NCBI GenBank assembly: GCA_022866015.1
Contig: JALHTX010000034.1
Location: forward strand, 1 to 24,001
Length of the DNA stretch: 24,001 nucleotides
Direction of reading: 5' to 3'
From: Thermoplasmatota archaeon
GTDB taxonomy: Archaea; Thermoplasmatota; E2; DHVEG-1
Positions 7,905 to 15,631 of this stretch are shown in pieces. Each line of letters begins with the position of its first letter. The first letter of the stretch is position 1. The notes below the pieces were generated by a model. It was given only the letters and a program-made list of their open reading frames with translations. It ran no database searches and was not told the origin of the DNA. The position numbers and the translations under genes were made by a program.

Positions 7905-8243
7905 ATGAAATGTAAAGAATGTAATAAAACAACAAAAAAATTATATTATCATTCAAACAAAAAAGAGGGAAAAAAATGGATCCCCATAGCATATTATTGT
8001 TTTAACTGTAAAATTTTTAATGGGAGTGCAAAAGGGAAATGCAAATTCGATTATACTATCAATACGAGAATGGACAATCGTTTTAAAGGGGAAATTTGTA
8101 GAAATTGTCAAAAGAAAATGATTAAATTATATGCTGTCTTTAGACAAGGAAATAAACAAACTTGGAAACCTGTCTTTTGGTATTGTAAAAATTGTCAAAA
8201 AATTATAGCAAGAATACGAGTTGAAGAAAAAATTTATAGATAA
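7905..8243 (+). CDS. Double zinc-ribbon protein, 112 residues
   Basis: The protein is an internal duplication of one zinc-ribbon unit. Unit 1 (about 1-40) has Cys3-x2-Cys6 and YYC-x2-C (IPIAYYCFNCK). Unit 2 (about 64-105) has C-x2-C in EICRNCQKK and WYC-x2-C in FWYCKNCQK. The middle parts also match (KLYYHSNKKEGKKWIP against KLYAVFRQGNKQTWKP). Each unit should bind one zinc ion. Such ribbons usually bind DNA or RNA or act in transcription. The gene directly follows the TGTGTATAACA array and its palindrome, so autoregulation or origin binding is an attractive inference. No specific family name is assigned. Confidence 0.8.
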   Translation: MKCKECNKTTKKLYYHSNKKEGKKWIPIAYYCFNCKIFNGSAKGKCKFDYTINTRMDNRFKGEICRNCQKKMIKLYAVFRQGNKQTWKPVFWYCKNCQKIIARIRVEEKIYR

Positions 8244-8381
8244 ATAGTTAAAATTTAATATCATACTCATATTACTTTGTAAAGATTGATTATGTCATCA
8301 GAATATTGTGTAATTGACTAACTTTGGACAGAAAAATATAATGAAATTTAAAATAAAATAAATATATTACTAGAATTGGTA

Positions 8382-8394
8382 TATTTATTGAAAA
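8382..8394 (+). repeat. Putative middle attachment core TATTTATTGAAAA
   Basis: This is the second copy of the 13-bp word found in the scpA 3' end. Read in the scpA frame it continues FIENNGYS-stop, almost the same tail as the copy at 21626 (FIENNEYS-stop). It then passes into the decayed scpB copy. The bases upstream (GAATTGGTA) are unlike scpA, so homology to the locus starts at or very near this word. Confidence 0.6.
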
Positions 8395-8414
8395 CAATGG
8401 GTATAGTTAAAGAT

Positions 8415-8614
8415 ATGGGTGTTAAAGAAAAACATCTATTTGAAAGTGTACTTTTTTCAGCAAGTAAACTAGTCAGCATTAGTGAAATTAACGAAGCGAT
8501 AAATCTAAGTCGTATTCAAATTAAAACCACTCTTGAAGAGTTAATAGAAGACTACAACATTACTCGTAAAAAATATAAAATAATGCTCCTGTTGATCAGA
8601 ATAGTATAATCTGA
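8415..8614 (+). pseudogene. Decayed 5' copy of scpB
   Basis: From ATG 8415 about 157 bases match the 5' end of the intact scpB (21673 on) at roughly 94% identity, ten differences by eye, giving MGVKEKHLFESVLFSASK. After CGTAAAAA (about 8565-8572) the copies part. The text resumes in another frame as NAPVDQNSII, matching YADQSAII of ScpB, so about 50-60 bases were lost and the frame was broken. The upstream Shine-Dalgarno site is also missing: 14 bases lying between two AAAGAT words in the intact copy are absent here. The result is an open frame from TTG 8376 to 8609 that fuses a scpA-tail remnant to the scpB start. It should not make functional ScpB, though a short winged-helix fragment could be translated. 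Confidence 0.85.
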
Positions 8615-8640
8615 TTTTATCCTTAGGAGCAAAGGAAACT

Positions 8641-8709
8641 TTAAAACCAACCAAATAGTCCGCCCATGAATGGTGGAATTGGTGGGAGCATTATACCATT
8701 GAAATCCAT
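8641..8709 (-). CDS. Possible 22-residue hydrophobic Pro/Gly-rich peptide
   Basis: On the minus strand ATG 8709 is preceded by AAAGGAGGTGA (8717-8727), one of the strongest Shine-Dalgarno sequences in the window. The frame reads MDFNGIMLPPIPPFMGGLFG then WF and TAA. An upstream minus-strand frame of 16 codons (MDEKRKEVKQKWISMV), with its own GGTG, ends inside the first codons of this one and could couple to it. Placement between the decayed scpB and the first DUF2156 gene, plus this ribosome site, argue for a real peptide. Function is unknown; a membrane-active or toxin-like peptide is possible. Confidence 0.4.
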   Translation of the reverse strand: MDFNGIMLPPIPPFMGGLFGWF

Positions 8710-8810
8710 TTTTGTTTCACCTCCTTTCTTTTCTCATCCATTTTTTTTCACCTAATTCCATTAATGAAATTAATCAAGATAAAATGTATTTTAGAAAATA
8801 TGTGCATAAC

Positions 8811-8845
8811 TGGAAATATTAATTACTAAAATGATACTATGCACA
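8811..8845. repeat. Inverted repeat TGTGCATA / TATGCACA
   Basis: TGTGCATA (8811-8818) and TATGCACA (8838-8845) form a perfect 8-bp inverted repeat around 19 bases. TGTGCATAAC differs by one base from the iteron TGTGTATAAC of E1, so it may be a related binding site inside E2. The right arm also matches the beginning of the Lrp-type gene (TATGCACAATAA at 16879), and this may be a remnant of that gene's start. Confidence 0.4.
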
Positions 8846-8962
8846 ATAAAATGAAATATAGTTTAGATAGAAATATTTATAATAAAAAAATAGTGCAAAC
8901 CCGGGAATATAAAAAAATAAGCTTATATAAGTGAAATTTAAATTATTTATAGTTCATTATAG

Positions 8963-9991
8963 TTATTTTTTAAAAATATATTTTGTTTTTTGAAGGAAAA
9001 TCGATGCAAACCCGCCTGGATATACAAAATGAACAAGTGATAATAACATTCTAATTTTTAAACGGGGATAGTAATATATGTAACTTGGTTCCCAATTTGT
9101 AGCATATCTATTCTTGATAGAAAATTCAGATTTAGCGTGATATACTAATTCAAATAATGGTCTTGATAATACAATAAGCTTTTCAATAAGGTGAGAATAT
9201 TTTGAAATATCTTGTGATAAGAATGAATAAGGTAAAGTTCCAAATTGAACTTTTTCTATGCCCTCTTCATAAAATTTTTCAAATGACTTAACCAATAGAT
9301 AATCTATTGTTCCTCGAGGTGATTTTATGCTTCTTCTACCAAGGTCTAAATAATAGCTATTTATTCCTAGTATCGGGCTATATTTTAAAAAACCAACAAT
9401 TTTATTTTTGTATTTACATATAAAGTATCTTGATCCGTAATTATTTTCAAAATCTACTTTTCCTACAAAAAATGTCGGTTCCTGAATCTTTTTAATTTGG
9501 CACCATTCATTTGAGATTCTTTGTATCTCTTTTTCAATAAGTTTAATTCTATTAGAATTATATCCATATTCCTCAACTATCAAGTTATTTCTCACCGCAT
9601 GATTAATATTATTCCTAATATTGCTCTTTTTAGATCCTTTTAAATTAAATTTATTTAAATTTACTATTGGCTCAAAACCACAGCAAACTCTTTTAAAACC
9701 CTGCTTTTCAAAAAATTCGTAACCGTTTTGTGTACAAGGTAGAATAAAAACCAATAATTTTTTTGATTTAGCCCACTCTTTTATATCCTTTAAAGCCTTT
9801 TCTAATGAGTCTGCAGGTACGATAGGGTCTCCAAGAACTATTGCACATTTAAAAATTTTCTTATAGGCAATATAACCATCCCAATCACCTCCAAAAACAG
9901 ATAAAGAATTTGATAGTGTTAGATGTGACAATGAATTTTTTCCATATTTTTTTAAGCAAGAAAGGCGATAATTTAAATTGTTGTTTTGCAT
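8963..9991 (-). CDS. DUF2156 / MprF-type C-terminal domain protein, copy 1
   Basis: A 342-residue protein of the double-GNAT fold seen in the cytosolic domain of MprF, which moves an amino acid from aminoacyl-tRNA to a lipid. Seen motifs are: SHLTLSNSLSVF at the start, AIVLGDPIVP near 50-60, the KSNIRNNINHAVRNNL region near 122-137 (family N-x-R-x-x-x-N-x-A), YYLDLGRRSIKSPRGTIDYL near 212-232, and WEPSYIYYYPR near the end. No membrane flippase part is present, so it may act on a soluble or other membrane acceptor. GAGG lies 5 bases before ATG 9991. The C-terminus ends KTKYIFKK, while bases downstream still match the NNYNEL tail of copy 2; a short indel in an A-run moved the stop. The substrate is unknown. 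Confidence 0.85.
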   Translation of the reverse strand: MQNNNLNYRLSCLKKYGKNSLSHLTLSNSLSVFGGDWDGYIAYKKIFKCAIVLGDPIVPADSLEKALKDIKEWAKSKKLLVFILPCTQNGYEFFEKQGFKRVCCGFEPIVNLNKFNLKGSKKSNIRNNINHAVRNNLIVEEYGYNSNRIKLIEKEIQRISNEWCQIKKIQEPTFFVGKVDFENNYGSRYFICKYKNKIVGFLKYSPILGINSYYLDLGRRSIKSPRGTIDYLLVKSFEKFYEEGIEKVQFGTLPYSFLSQDISKYSHLIEKLIVLSRPLFELVYHAKSEFSIKNRYATNWEPSYIYYYPRLKIRMLLSLVHFVYPGGFASIFLQKTKYIFKK

Positions 9992-10071
9992 TAATTAATC
10001 CTCATTTAATTAGCTCTTGTTGATAATTTTCTTTGAATACTTTATTCAATTATGGAGTTTTTGTTTTTCCC

Positions 10072-10145
10072 AAACATTTTACTTCGTTCTTGAATATTTA
10101 TTTTCTCATCATATATCATAACATGTAGATTAATCATTTTCTTGA
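10072..10145 (-). pseudogene. Decayed 5' end and promoter of an M29-type aminopeptidase gene
   Basis: These bases match 16655-16724, the start and promoter of the intact M29-type gene, at roughly 80% by eye. On the minus strand the fragment reads INIQERSKMF against MNIEERIKMF of the intact gene. The start codon has become ATA (at 10101) and the similarity ends after about ten codons. It sits just upstream of DUF2156 copy 1, in the same orientation and relative order as the intact pair, but the transporter and the aminopeptidase body are missing. It is a remnant of a duplicated block. Confidence 0.65.
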
Positions 10146-10169
10146 TATTAAATTTTTCAATTAAAAGGG

Positions 10170-10178
10170 TTTATAATA
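10170..10178 (+). promoter_or_regulatory. TATA box of the methyltransferase gene
   Basis: TTTATAATA is centred about 27 bases before ATG 10201, preceded by the purine-rich AAAAGGG, a possible BRE. The predicted start lies at or beside the ATG, so the mRNA is probably leaderless. Confidence 0.5.
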
Positions 10179-10200
10179 TAAGAATAAAATATCCATTAAA

Positions 10201-11019
10201 ATGAAACAAACTGCTTATTACGGATACCCACTACATAGCATTATCTTACGTATGCTACTTTTTATTTTCATAATTCTACTTATATTTGAGAGTATTTTTC
10301 TTCAATTTTCATATTATATAATATTTTTAATTAGTTGTTTTAGTATTTTACTCTATACCTACATAGGTATTATTTTATTTAAAAAAAGTTTTCAAAATCG
10401 TCGTATTTTATATTTAAAAAAAATGATTGAAATTGCAAATTTAAAAGGCAATGAAACAATTCTAGATATTGGAACTGGTGCGGGAATACTCGCCATTGGT
10501 TTTGCTAAATTTCTGAAAGATGGTAAAGTATATGGAATAGATATTTATAAACATAAATATGATAGTTATAAAGATTTTTTTATAAATAAAATAAAAATTG
10601 ATTTTTTTGGTAATACATTAAAAAATGCTCAGAGAAATGCAAAAATTGAATTTGTTGAAGATAAATGTAAATTTATTACAGCGGACATTACAGATAAAAT
10701 AGATTTTCCAAATAATTTTTTTGATATAATACTTTCTAGTACAGCATTGTATTGTATACCAATAAAAAAACAAACTCATACCTTCCAAACAATCGATAAA
10801 ATTCTTAAAAAAAATGGCAAAATAATTTTTTTTGAACCAGAATCAATGGATAAATTTCTTAAAAAAAAAGGTAAAATAAATTTTTCTTATCCAGAATCTC
10901 TTCTGAAATGGGATATTAACATTTTGAAGGAATATTTTGAAAAAAATGGGTATTCTATAAAAATCTTTAAAAATGTAGAATTTAAAGAAATGTGTATATT
11001 TGTTGGAGAGAAACTATAA
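10201..11019 (+). CDS. Membrane-anchored class I SAM-dependent methyltransferase
   Basis: The 272-residue product starts with two hydrophobic segments (about 14-31 and 37-60) that should hold it in the membrane. A Rossmann-type methyltransferase domain follows. Motif I ILDIGTGAGILAIG is at about 87-100, motif II VYGIDIY at about 114-120, an acidic loop at FITADITDKIDF, then FDIILSSTALYCI and KILKKNGKIIFFEPE, as in Methyltransf_11 enzymes. The substrate cannot be read from sequence; membrane placement and neighbours that resemble aminoacyl-lipid synthases make a lipid or quinone-like substrate an inference only. It stands between the two DUF2156 copies and converges with the protease gene. ATG 10201 fits the TATA box ahead of it. 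Confidence 0.85.
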   Translation: MKQTAYYGYPLHSIILRMLLFIFIILLIFESIFLQFSYYIIFLISCFSILLYTYIGIILFKKSFQNRRILYLKKMIEIANLKGNETILDIGTGAGILAIGFAKFLKDGKVYGIDIYKHKYDSYKDFFINKIKIDFFGNTLKNAQRNAKIEFVEDKCKFITADITDKIDFPNNFFDIILSSTALYCIPIKKQTHTFQTIDKILKKNGKIIFFEPESMDKFLKKKGKINFSYPESLLKWDINILKEYFEKNGYSIKIFKNVEFKEMCIFVGEKL

Positions 11020-11092
11020 TCAGAATGACAAATTATCTATTAATCTCTGCTGAAATCCAATTATAAAAAGTACTTCAACTAATGATGTCTTA

Positions 11093-12919
11093 TTAACCAT
11101 TTAAAAAATCATCAAGATACGTCTCTTCAATTAGAGACCATCCTGATATAGGAACTAAAGGCCTAGCATAGACTCTAATATCTCTATCACTTTGGTATGA
11201 AGCATTTTTAGTTTTGATAAATACCATAAAATCATATTTAATTGGAGAAAAACCATTTTTGCTATCAATATAAAATTGTGATAAATTTTTGCTATATTCC
11301 CATCCGTCAAGAACTATACTTACATTTTTATTAATAACTTTGTCTATTGCCGGCGGTAGAATACCTGGCTCACATATAACATTATTTTCAATCTTGAACA
11401 AAGGTAAATAAAACTTCTCCCAATCATTCTGATCATTGTATCCATTACGCCCATCCGAATAATCCACAAGATTTTTATCAAATATATATAGATAGTTCAT
11501 AACGCTTTTATAATTACCCCATTCGTTTATATAATTCTTAAATTTCTTAATTATTTGTCCTATCGTATTAGCATCTATTAAAAAAGATATGTTATCATTT
11601 CCTTGAATTGTATATGGCTCTATTCCTAATAAGTGTCCAAGTTCATGTAATACTGAAGCAGCCATTAATAAACGTTGAGTTCTAGGCGTAAAAGCCCTTT
11701 GATAAATAAAAATCATCTTAGCGTTATTTCCACATACCATTGTATCAAATCTATTAAAGATTGTATTTCCACTCCACGCTTCTGAAGGTCCTGCACTATT
11801 ACATATAATCAGATATTTAAAAATCCCTTTCCTTTCTTCAGCAAAATGATTGTTATAAAATTGTGTTATTGATCCAGAATCCCAAGAGATTATATTAACA
11901 TACGGTAAAAGCTCACCACCACCATTAACAAGTCCAGTTGGCCATCCATTATCTATATATAAATTAATTTTATGTCGACAGAATCTTTCTATAATAATTT
12001 GTTGAGATTCCTCATATAAAATATGGTTCCAGTTAAAAAATCCTCCTTTCTGCATACCATCTGATTCTATATAGATATCTGGAGAAAATGGATCAGCATA
12101 CCATTTTGCCATTTTGTATTCTTCTATATTTGTTAAGCCATCAATATCGGGATCTAGATTGGCATGGTCATCCCATATATTAGGATTGTATCCCCATTTC
12201 CATTCCCATGAAGTGGGAATACCATCCCCATCAGGATCAAGTTTCGAGTTATCCTCATAGGGACTAACATTTAAAATGTTTACTTCAGTCCAATAAGGAA
12301 TTCCATCATGGTTATAATCAGTTTGATAAATATTGAACCATATCTCATAATATTTTCCTATATAATGTCCATAACCATCCTTATCACCAAAAAAATCATC
12401 TCCACTCCAGCGACCTGAACGATAATCATATATGATATTAATTTTTTCTTTTACACTGTCTTCTATTCCTAAAAAATTTTTAATCTTCGTCTCGATAATA
12501 GTTATTTTTATTGTAGATTTTTGCTGCTCTTCTTCAGCATCTCTAATAATTCTAAAACCTTGAAAAATTGAGTCCCAGGTATTAAAAGTAAAACCAGATT
12601 TTTCATAACTTGAATATTTTAAATCATCAATAATTGTATCTATAAAAAATAAAGGTTTGTTTCTCCAATTATTACCACTTTTCATAATAATATCAAGTAA
12701 TCCTCTATTACGAATTCTATAAATTTCTAGAATTAAACCCTGATTTATAAGTGGACTAATACGATTATCTGATATGTTCTTAACTGGCTCAATTTTCTCA
12801 GTACTTACGTCCTTTTTGGTACTAATAACATTGGAGATATACAGGTATGAAATAAAACCTGAAAAAGTTAATAGAACTATAATTATGAATAAAATTTTTA
12901 TTTTTATTAATTTTAGCAA
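11093..12919 (-). CDS. Secreted zinc metalloprotease with Ca-binding DxDxDG repeats
   Basis: A 608-residue exported protein. Residues about 7-27 (IKILFIIIVLLTFSGFISYL) form a signal peptide or anchor. Residues about 200-270 hold thrombospondin-3/EF-like calcium motifs, each ending in an acidic helix: DYNHDGIPYW, DPDGDGIPTSWE and DPDIDGLTNIEE. The protease core has HELGHLLG with His425, Glu426 and His429, the HExxHxxG form of metzincin-like zincins; a third metal ligand should follow but was not fixed. TTG 12919 is taken as the start because no early in-frame ATG exists, GGTG lies just ahead and a TATA-like word (12944-12950) is about 28 bases upstream. It probably cuts extracellular protein or cell-wall material. 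The gene stands alone between divergent and convergent neighbours. Confidence 0.85.
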   Translation of the reverse strand: MLKLIKIKILFIIIVLLTFSGFISYLYISNVISTKKDVSTEKIEPVKNISDNRISPLINQGLILEIYRIRNRGLLDIIMKSGNNWRNKPLFFIDTIIDDLKYSSYEKSGFTFNTWDSIFQGFRIIRDAEEEQQKSTIKITIIETKIKNFLGIEDSVKEKINIIYDYRSGRWSGDDFFGDKDGYGHYIGKYYEIWFNIYQTDYNHDGIPYWTEVNILNVSPYEDNSKLDPDGDGIPTSWEWKWGYNPNIWDDHANLDPDIDGLTNIEEYKMAKWYADPFSPDIYIESDGMQKGGFFNWNHILYEESQQIIIERFCRHKINLYIDNGWPTGLVNGGGELLPYVNIISWDSGSITQFYNNHFAEERKGIFKYLIICNSAGPSEAWSGNTIFNRFDTMVCGNNAKMIFIYQRAFTPRTQRLLMAASVLHELGHLLGIEPYTIQGNDNISFLIDANTIGQIIKKFKNYINEWGNYKSVMNYLYIFDKNLVDYSDGRNGYNDQNDWEKFYLPLFKIENNVICEPGILPPAIDKVINKNVSIVLDGWEYSKNLSQFYIDSKNGFSPIKYDFMVFIKTKNASYQSDRDIRVYARPLVPISGWSLIEETYLDDFLNG

Positions 12920-13223
12920 TAGTTTACACCGCTATTTTTGTTCTATATTTAATATTTTTACGGTATTTAATTATTTCCAAAGATTTATTTATTAAAATAA
13001 TATAAAATTTACATATAATATTCTAAAATTCTGAAAAATATTGCCATAACATTAATTGATTAAAAATCGTTATAAAATACAGTTATTATACAAAATTACT
13101 AATTTAAAAATAAATAAATACAATTTTTCAAAGCACTAAAGTTTAGATATATTGTTCAATATCATCTAAAAATTTTTAATTTTCTTCACTAATAATATCA
13201 AAAAATTTTCTATATCATATTAT
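12920..13223. other. Very A/T-rich intergenic stretch
   Basis: It contains the presumed promoter of the protease gene (minus-strand TATA-like word at about 12944-12950) and, at its right end, the bases beyond the stop of DUF2156 copy 2 (ATTATTTATAGTTC), which are shared with the region beyond copy 1. I see no supported coding frame, RNA gene or repeat in the remainder. Confidence 0.5.
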
Positions 13224-14273
13224 TTATAGTTCATTATAATTATTTTTTTTTAAAATATATTTTGTTTTTTGAAGGAAAATCGATGCAAACCCTCCTGGAT
13301 ATACAAAATGAACAAGTGATAGTAACATTCTAATGTTTAAACGTGGATAGTAATATACGTAACTTGGTTCCCAACTTGTAGCATATTTATATTTGAAAAA
13401 AAATTCAGATTTAGCAGGATATATTAATTCAAATAATGGTCTTAATAAGACAAATAGTTTTTCGCTAAGGTGAGAATATTTCGTAATATCTGGTGATAAG
13501 AAGGAATAAGGTGAAGGCCCAAAATAAACTTTTTCTATACCCTCTTTACTAAGTTTTTCAAATGACTTAACTATTAGATAATCAATTGTTCCTCGAGGTG
13601 ATTTTATGCTTCTTCTACCAAGGTCTAAATAATAGCTATTCTTTTTTCCAAATATTGGGCAATATTTTAAAAAACCAACAATTTTATTATTGTGTTTGCA
13701 TATAAAATATCTAGTTCCGTAATTATTTTCAAAATCTACCTTTCCTATTAAAAACGTTGGTTCTTGAATCTTTTTAATTTGGCACCATTCATTGGTGATT
13801 CTTTGAATCTCGTTTTCAATATTTTTATTTCTATTAGAAATATATCCATATTCCTTAACTATTAAGTTATTTTTTACTGCGTGATTAATACTTCGCCTAA
13901 TACTTCCCTTTTTTCCTCCTTTTATATTGAATTTATTTAAATTTATTAATGCTTCGTAACCCCAACAAACTCTTTTAAATCCTTGTTTTTCAAAAGATTC
14001 ATACCCATTTTTTGTGCATACAAATATAAAAATCTGTAATTTTTTTGATTTAGCCCACTCTTTTATATCCTTTAAAGCCTGTTCTAATAAGCCTGCAGGT
14101 ACAATAGGATCTCCAAGAACAATTGCACATTTAAAAATTTTCTTATAGGCAATATAACCATCCCAATCACCACAAAATATAGATAAAGAATTTGATAGTG
14201 TTAGATGTGATAATGAAGTTTTCCCATATTTTTTTAAGCAAGAAAGGCGATAATTTATATTGTCTTTTTGCAT
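13224..14273 (-). CDS. DUF2156 / MprF-type C-terminal domain protein, copy 2
   Basis: A 349-residue close paralogue of the gene at 8963-9991, aligned over its whole length with most residues identical. It has the same family marks: LGDPIVP, the KGSIRRSINHAVKNNL region, YYLDLGRRSIKSPRGTIDYL and WEPSYVYYYPR. Differences cluster at GFEPIVNL/GYEALINL, at the inserted KK before NSYYLD, and at the C-terminus (KKNNYNEL here). A minus-strand TATA-like box at 14301-14312 lies about 33 bases before ATG 14273. The MFS transporter is divergent from it. Two retained copies suggest different acceptors, different aminoacyl donors or dosage; the sequence does not tell which. Confidence 0.85.
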   Translation of the reverse strand: MQKDNINYRLSCLKKYGKTSLSHLTLSNSLSIFCGDWDGYIAYKKIFKCAIVLGDPIVPAGLLEQALKDIKEWAKSKKLQIFIFVCTKNGYESFEKQGFKRVCWGYEALINLNKFNIKGGKKGSIRRSINHAVKNNLIVKEYGYISNRNKNIENEIQRITNEWCQIKKIQEPTFLIGKVDFENNYGTRYFICKHNNKIVGFLKYCPIFGKKNSYYLDLGRRSIKSPRGTIDYLIVKSFEKLSKEGIEKVYFGPSPYSFLSPDITKYSHLSEKLFVLLRPLFELIYPAKSEFFFKYKYATSWEPSYVYYYPRLNIRMLLSLVHFVYPGGFASIFLQKTKYILKKNNYNEL

Positions 14274-14340
14274 TATTTAGACCTTATTTCATTAGCTGTT
14301 GTTATAAAATATAGAAATAAATATTTATTTATATAACAGT

Positions 14341-14369
14341 TTTACTATTTTTATAGTAAATTTTATATC
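14341..14369 (+). promoter_or_regulatory. Palindromic operator candidate and TATA box of the MFS gene
   Basis: TTTACTAT (14341-14348) and ATAGTAAA (14353-14360) form a perfect 8-bp inverted repeat with a TTTT spacer. It abuts the TATA-like TTTTATATC at 14361-14369, which lies about 25-28 bases before ATG 14391. The palindrome covers the BRE position and could also affect the divergent DUF2156 promoter. The Lrp-type regulator 2.5 kb downstream is a candidate binder. Confidence 0.5.
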
Positions 14370-14390
14370 TTTATTATTTTATTCAAATAT

Positions 14391-15599
14391 ATGATAGATT
14401 TAGCTAAAAATAGGTTATTTATATATCCTTTTTTTGGCAGTTTATATTTTTTAGAAGGAATAATTTATGCTCTAGCAACTGTTATTATTCCAATTTACTT
14501 TATAGAAAAAGATATAGATCTATCTATAACAACTATTGTTGTTGGATTAACGACTATTCCATGGGCATTAAAATTTTTTTTTGGGGGAATCGTTGATTAC
14601 TTTAAAAAATTTGGACGAAAAAGATTTATAATAATAGGAGAAATCTTAAGTGCCTCATCCCTTATTATAATATCAATTATCGATCCAAAAACAGCACTAA
14701 TTCCTTTCACATTACTTATTATACTTGCATCAACTGGCGTTGCTTTATTAGACGTCTCTGCTGATGCTTGGGCAATCCAGCTATCAACAGAAAAAAATAG
14801 GGGAAAAATAAATGCTGCTATGTTTAGTGGACAATTTTTTGGAATGGCTTTGTGTACTTCACTTATTGGCAATATTGCAGGGATTTTTGGATATCACATC
14901 GCTTTTATTTGTTCAGGTTTTCTTATTTTAATTGTTATAATTTTTTCATTTATTATTAAAGAAGAAATAATTATTAAAACAAGACAAAAAATCGGAAAAG
15001 TTCTTATAAAAGAATTCAAAAACAATACAACAAAATTAATAGCATTATTTGGTCTATTATCCTCTATTAGCTTTGGATTACTTGGTGTTGTTGTCCCAAT
15101 ATACATGAAAACAGTATTAAATTTAGAAATAGGACAAATTGGACTCTTTGTGACAATTGGACCTTTGTCAACTATGATAGGTAATATTATAGGAGGATTT
15201 TTAACTGACAAATATGGAAGAAAAGGATCTCTAGCTCTGTTTCTTGGACTAAATCTGATCTTTACAACAGGGTTAATTTTTGCGAACTCATGGCAAAAAC
15301 TAATTATTCTCTGGAGCATCATTGGATTTTTACATGGTGGACATTATACGATTGTTTCCGCAATGTTTATGGATATAACCAATCCAAAAGTTGGAGCCGC
15401 ACAATATTCAATCTTATCAGGTTTAACAAATGTAGGTGAAATGGGAGGGATGTCATTTAGCGGAACATTAATTACAAATCTTGGCTTCAGTCGTGTTTTT
15501 TTATATTCTGGCTGGATTTATGGACCTATACTATTGATTTTATATTTTATTAAATTGAAATCTGATACAAAAAAAATTATAACTAAAAAAGTATTATAA
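14391..15599 (+). CDS. MFS transporter, 12 membrane helices
   Basis: The 402-residue protein has two sets of hydrophobic helices joined by a basic central loop (about 185-212, KEEIIIKTRQKIGKVLIKEFKNN). The MFS loop 2-3 signature is seen as GGIVDYFKKFGRKR near 64-77 and repeats in the second half as GGFLTDKYGRKG near 264-276, both close to the G-x-x-x-D-R/K-x-G-R-R/K pattern. LLDVSADAWAIQ and FSGQFFGMAL in helices 4 and 5 resemble the BT1/AmpG-like and sugar-peptide branches. The substrate is unknown. It is probably transcribed without a leader from the box at 14361. It diverges from DUF2156 copy 2 and converges with the aminopeptidase, so export of a product or uptake of peptides are both possible. 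Confidence 0.88.
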   Translation: MIDLAKNRLFIYPFFGSLYFLEGIIYALATVIIPIYFIEKDIDLSITTIVVGLTTIPWALKFFFGGIVDYFKKFGRKRFIIIGEILSASSLIIISIIDPKTALIPFTLLIILASTGVALLDVSADAWAIQLSTEKNRGKINAAMFSGQFFGMALCTSLIGNIAGIFGYHIAFICSGFLILIVIIFSFIIKEEIIIKTRQKIGKVLIKEFKNNTTKLIALFGLLSSISFGLLGVVVPIYMKTVLNLEIGQIGLFVTIGPLSTMIGNIIGGFLTDKYGRKGSLALFLGLNLIFTTGLIFANSWQKLIILWSIIGFLHGGHYTIVSAMFMDITNPKVGAAQYSILSGLTNVGEMGGMSFSGTLITNLGFSRVFLYSGWIYGPILLILYFIKLKSDTKKIITKKVL

Positions 15600-15631
15600 C
15601 GGTTATCATTTGTATAAAATCAGAAAGAATT

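Larger units (their letters stand above)
4791..8394. mobile_element. Integrated element E1 (recombinase-bearing) in the scpA 3' end
   Basis: The segment is bounded by direct copies of TATTTATTGAAAA at 4791-4803 (inside scpA) and 8382-8394 (before the decayed scpB copy). With one more base the match between these two is 14 bp. It contains a complete tyrosine recombinase beside the left boundary, several small unrecognised genes, an iteron-like repeat family and a GC-rich hairpin cluster. This is the layout of a small integrated plasmid or virus. No replication protein or capsid gene was recognised, so the element type is open. The boundaries are inferred from the repeats and from the break in scpA, not from an empty site. 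Confidence 0.6.

Noticed and set aside
8376..8609. A genuine 77-residue regulator gene
   Set aside because: It is a fusion of a scpA-tail remnant and the scpB 5' end, with later scpB sequence in another frame; best explained as a pseudogene.
12774..12995. Plus-strand frame of 73 residues over the protease start
   Set aside because: Antisense to the signal peptide region of the protease; no ribosome site and no family.
14894..15322. Minus-strand frame of 142 residues inside the MFS gene
   Set aside because: It lies wholly antisense to a clear 12-helix transporter and has no own signals.
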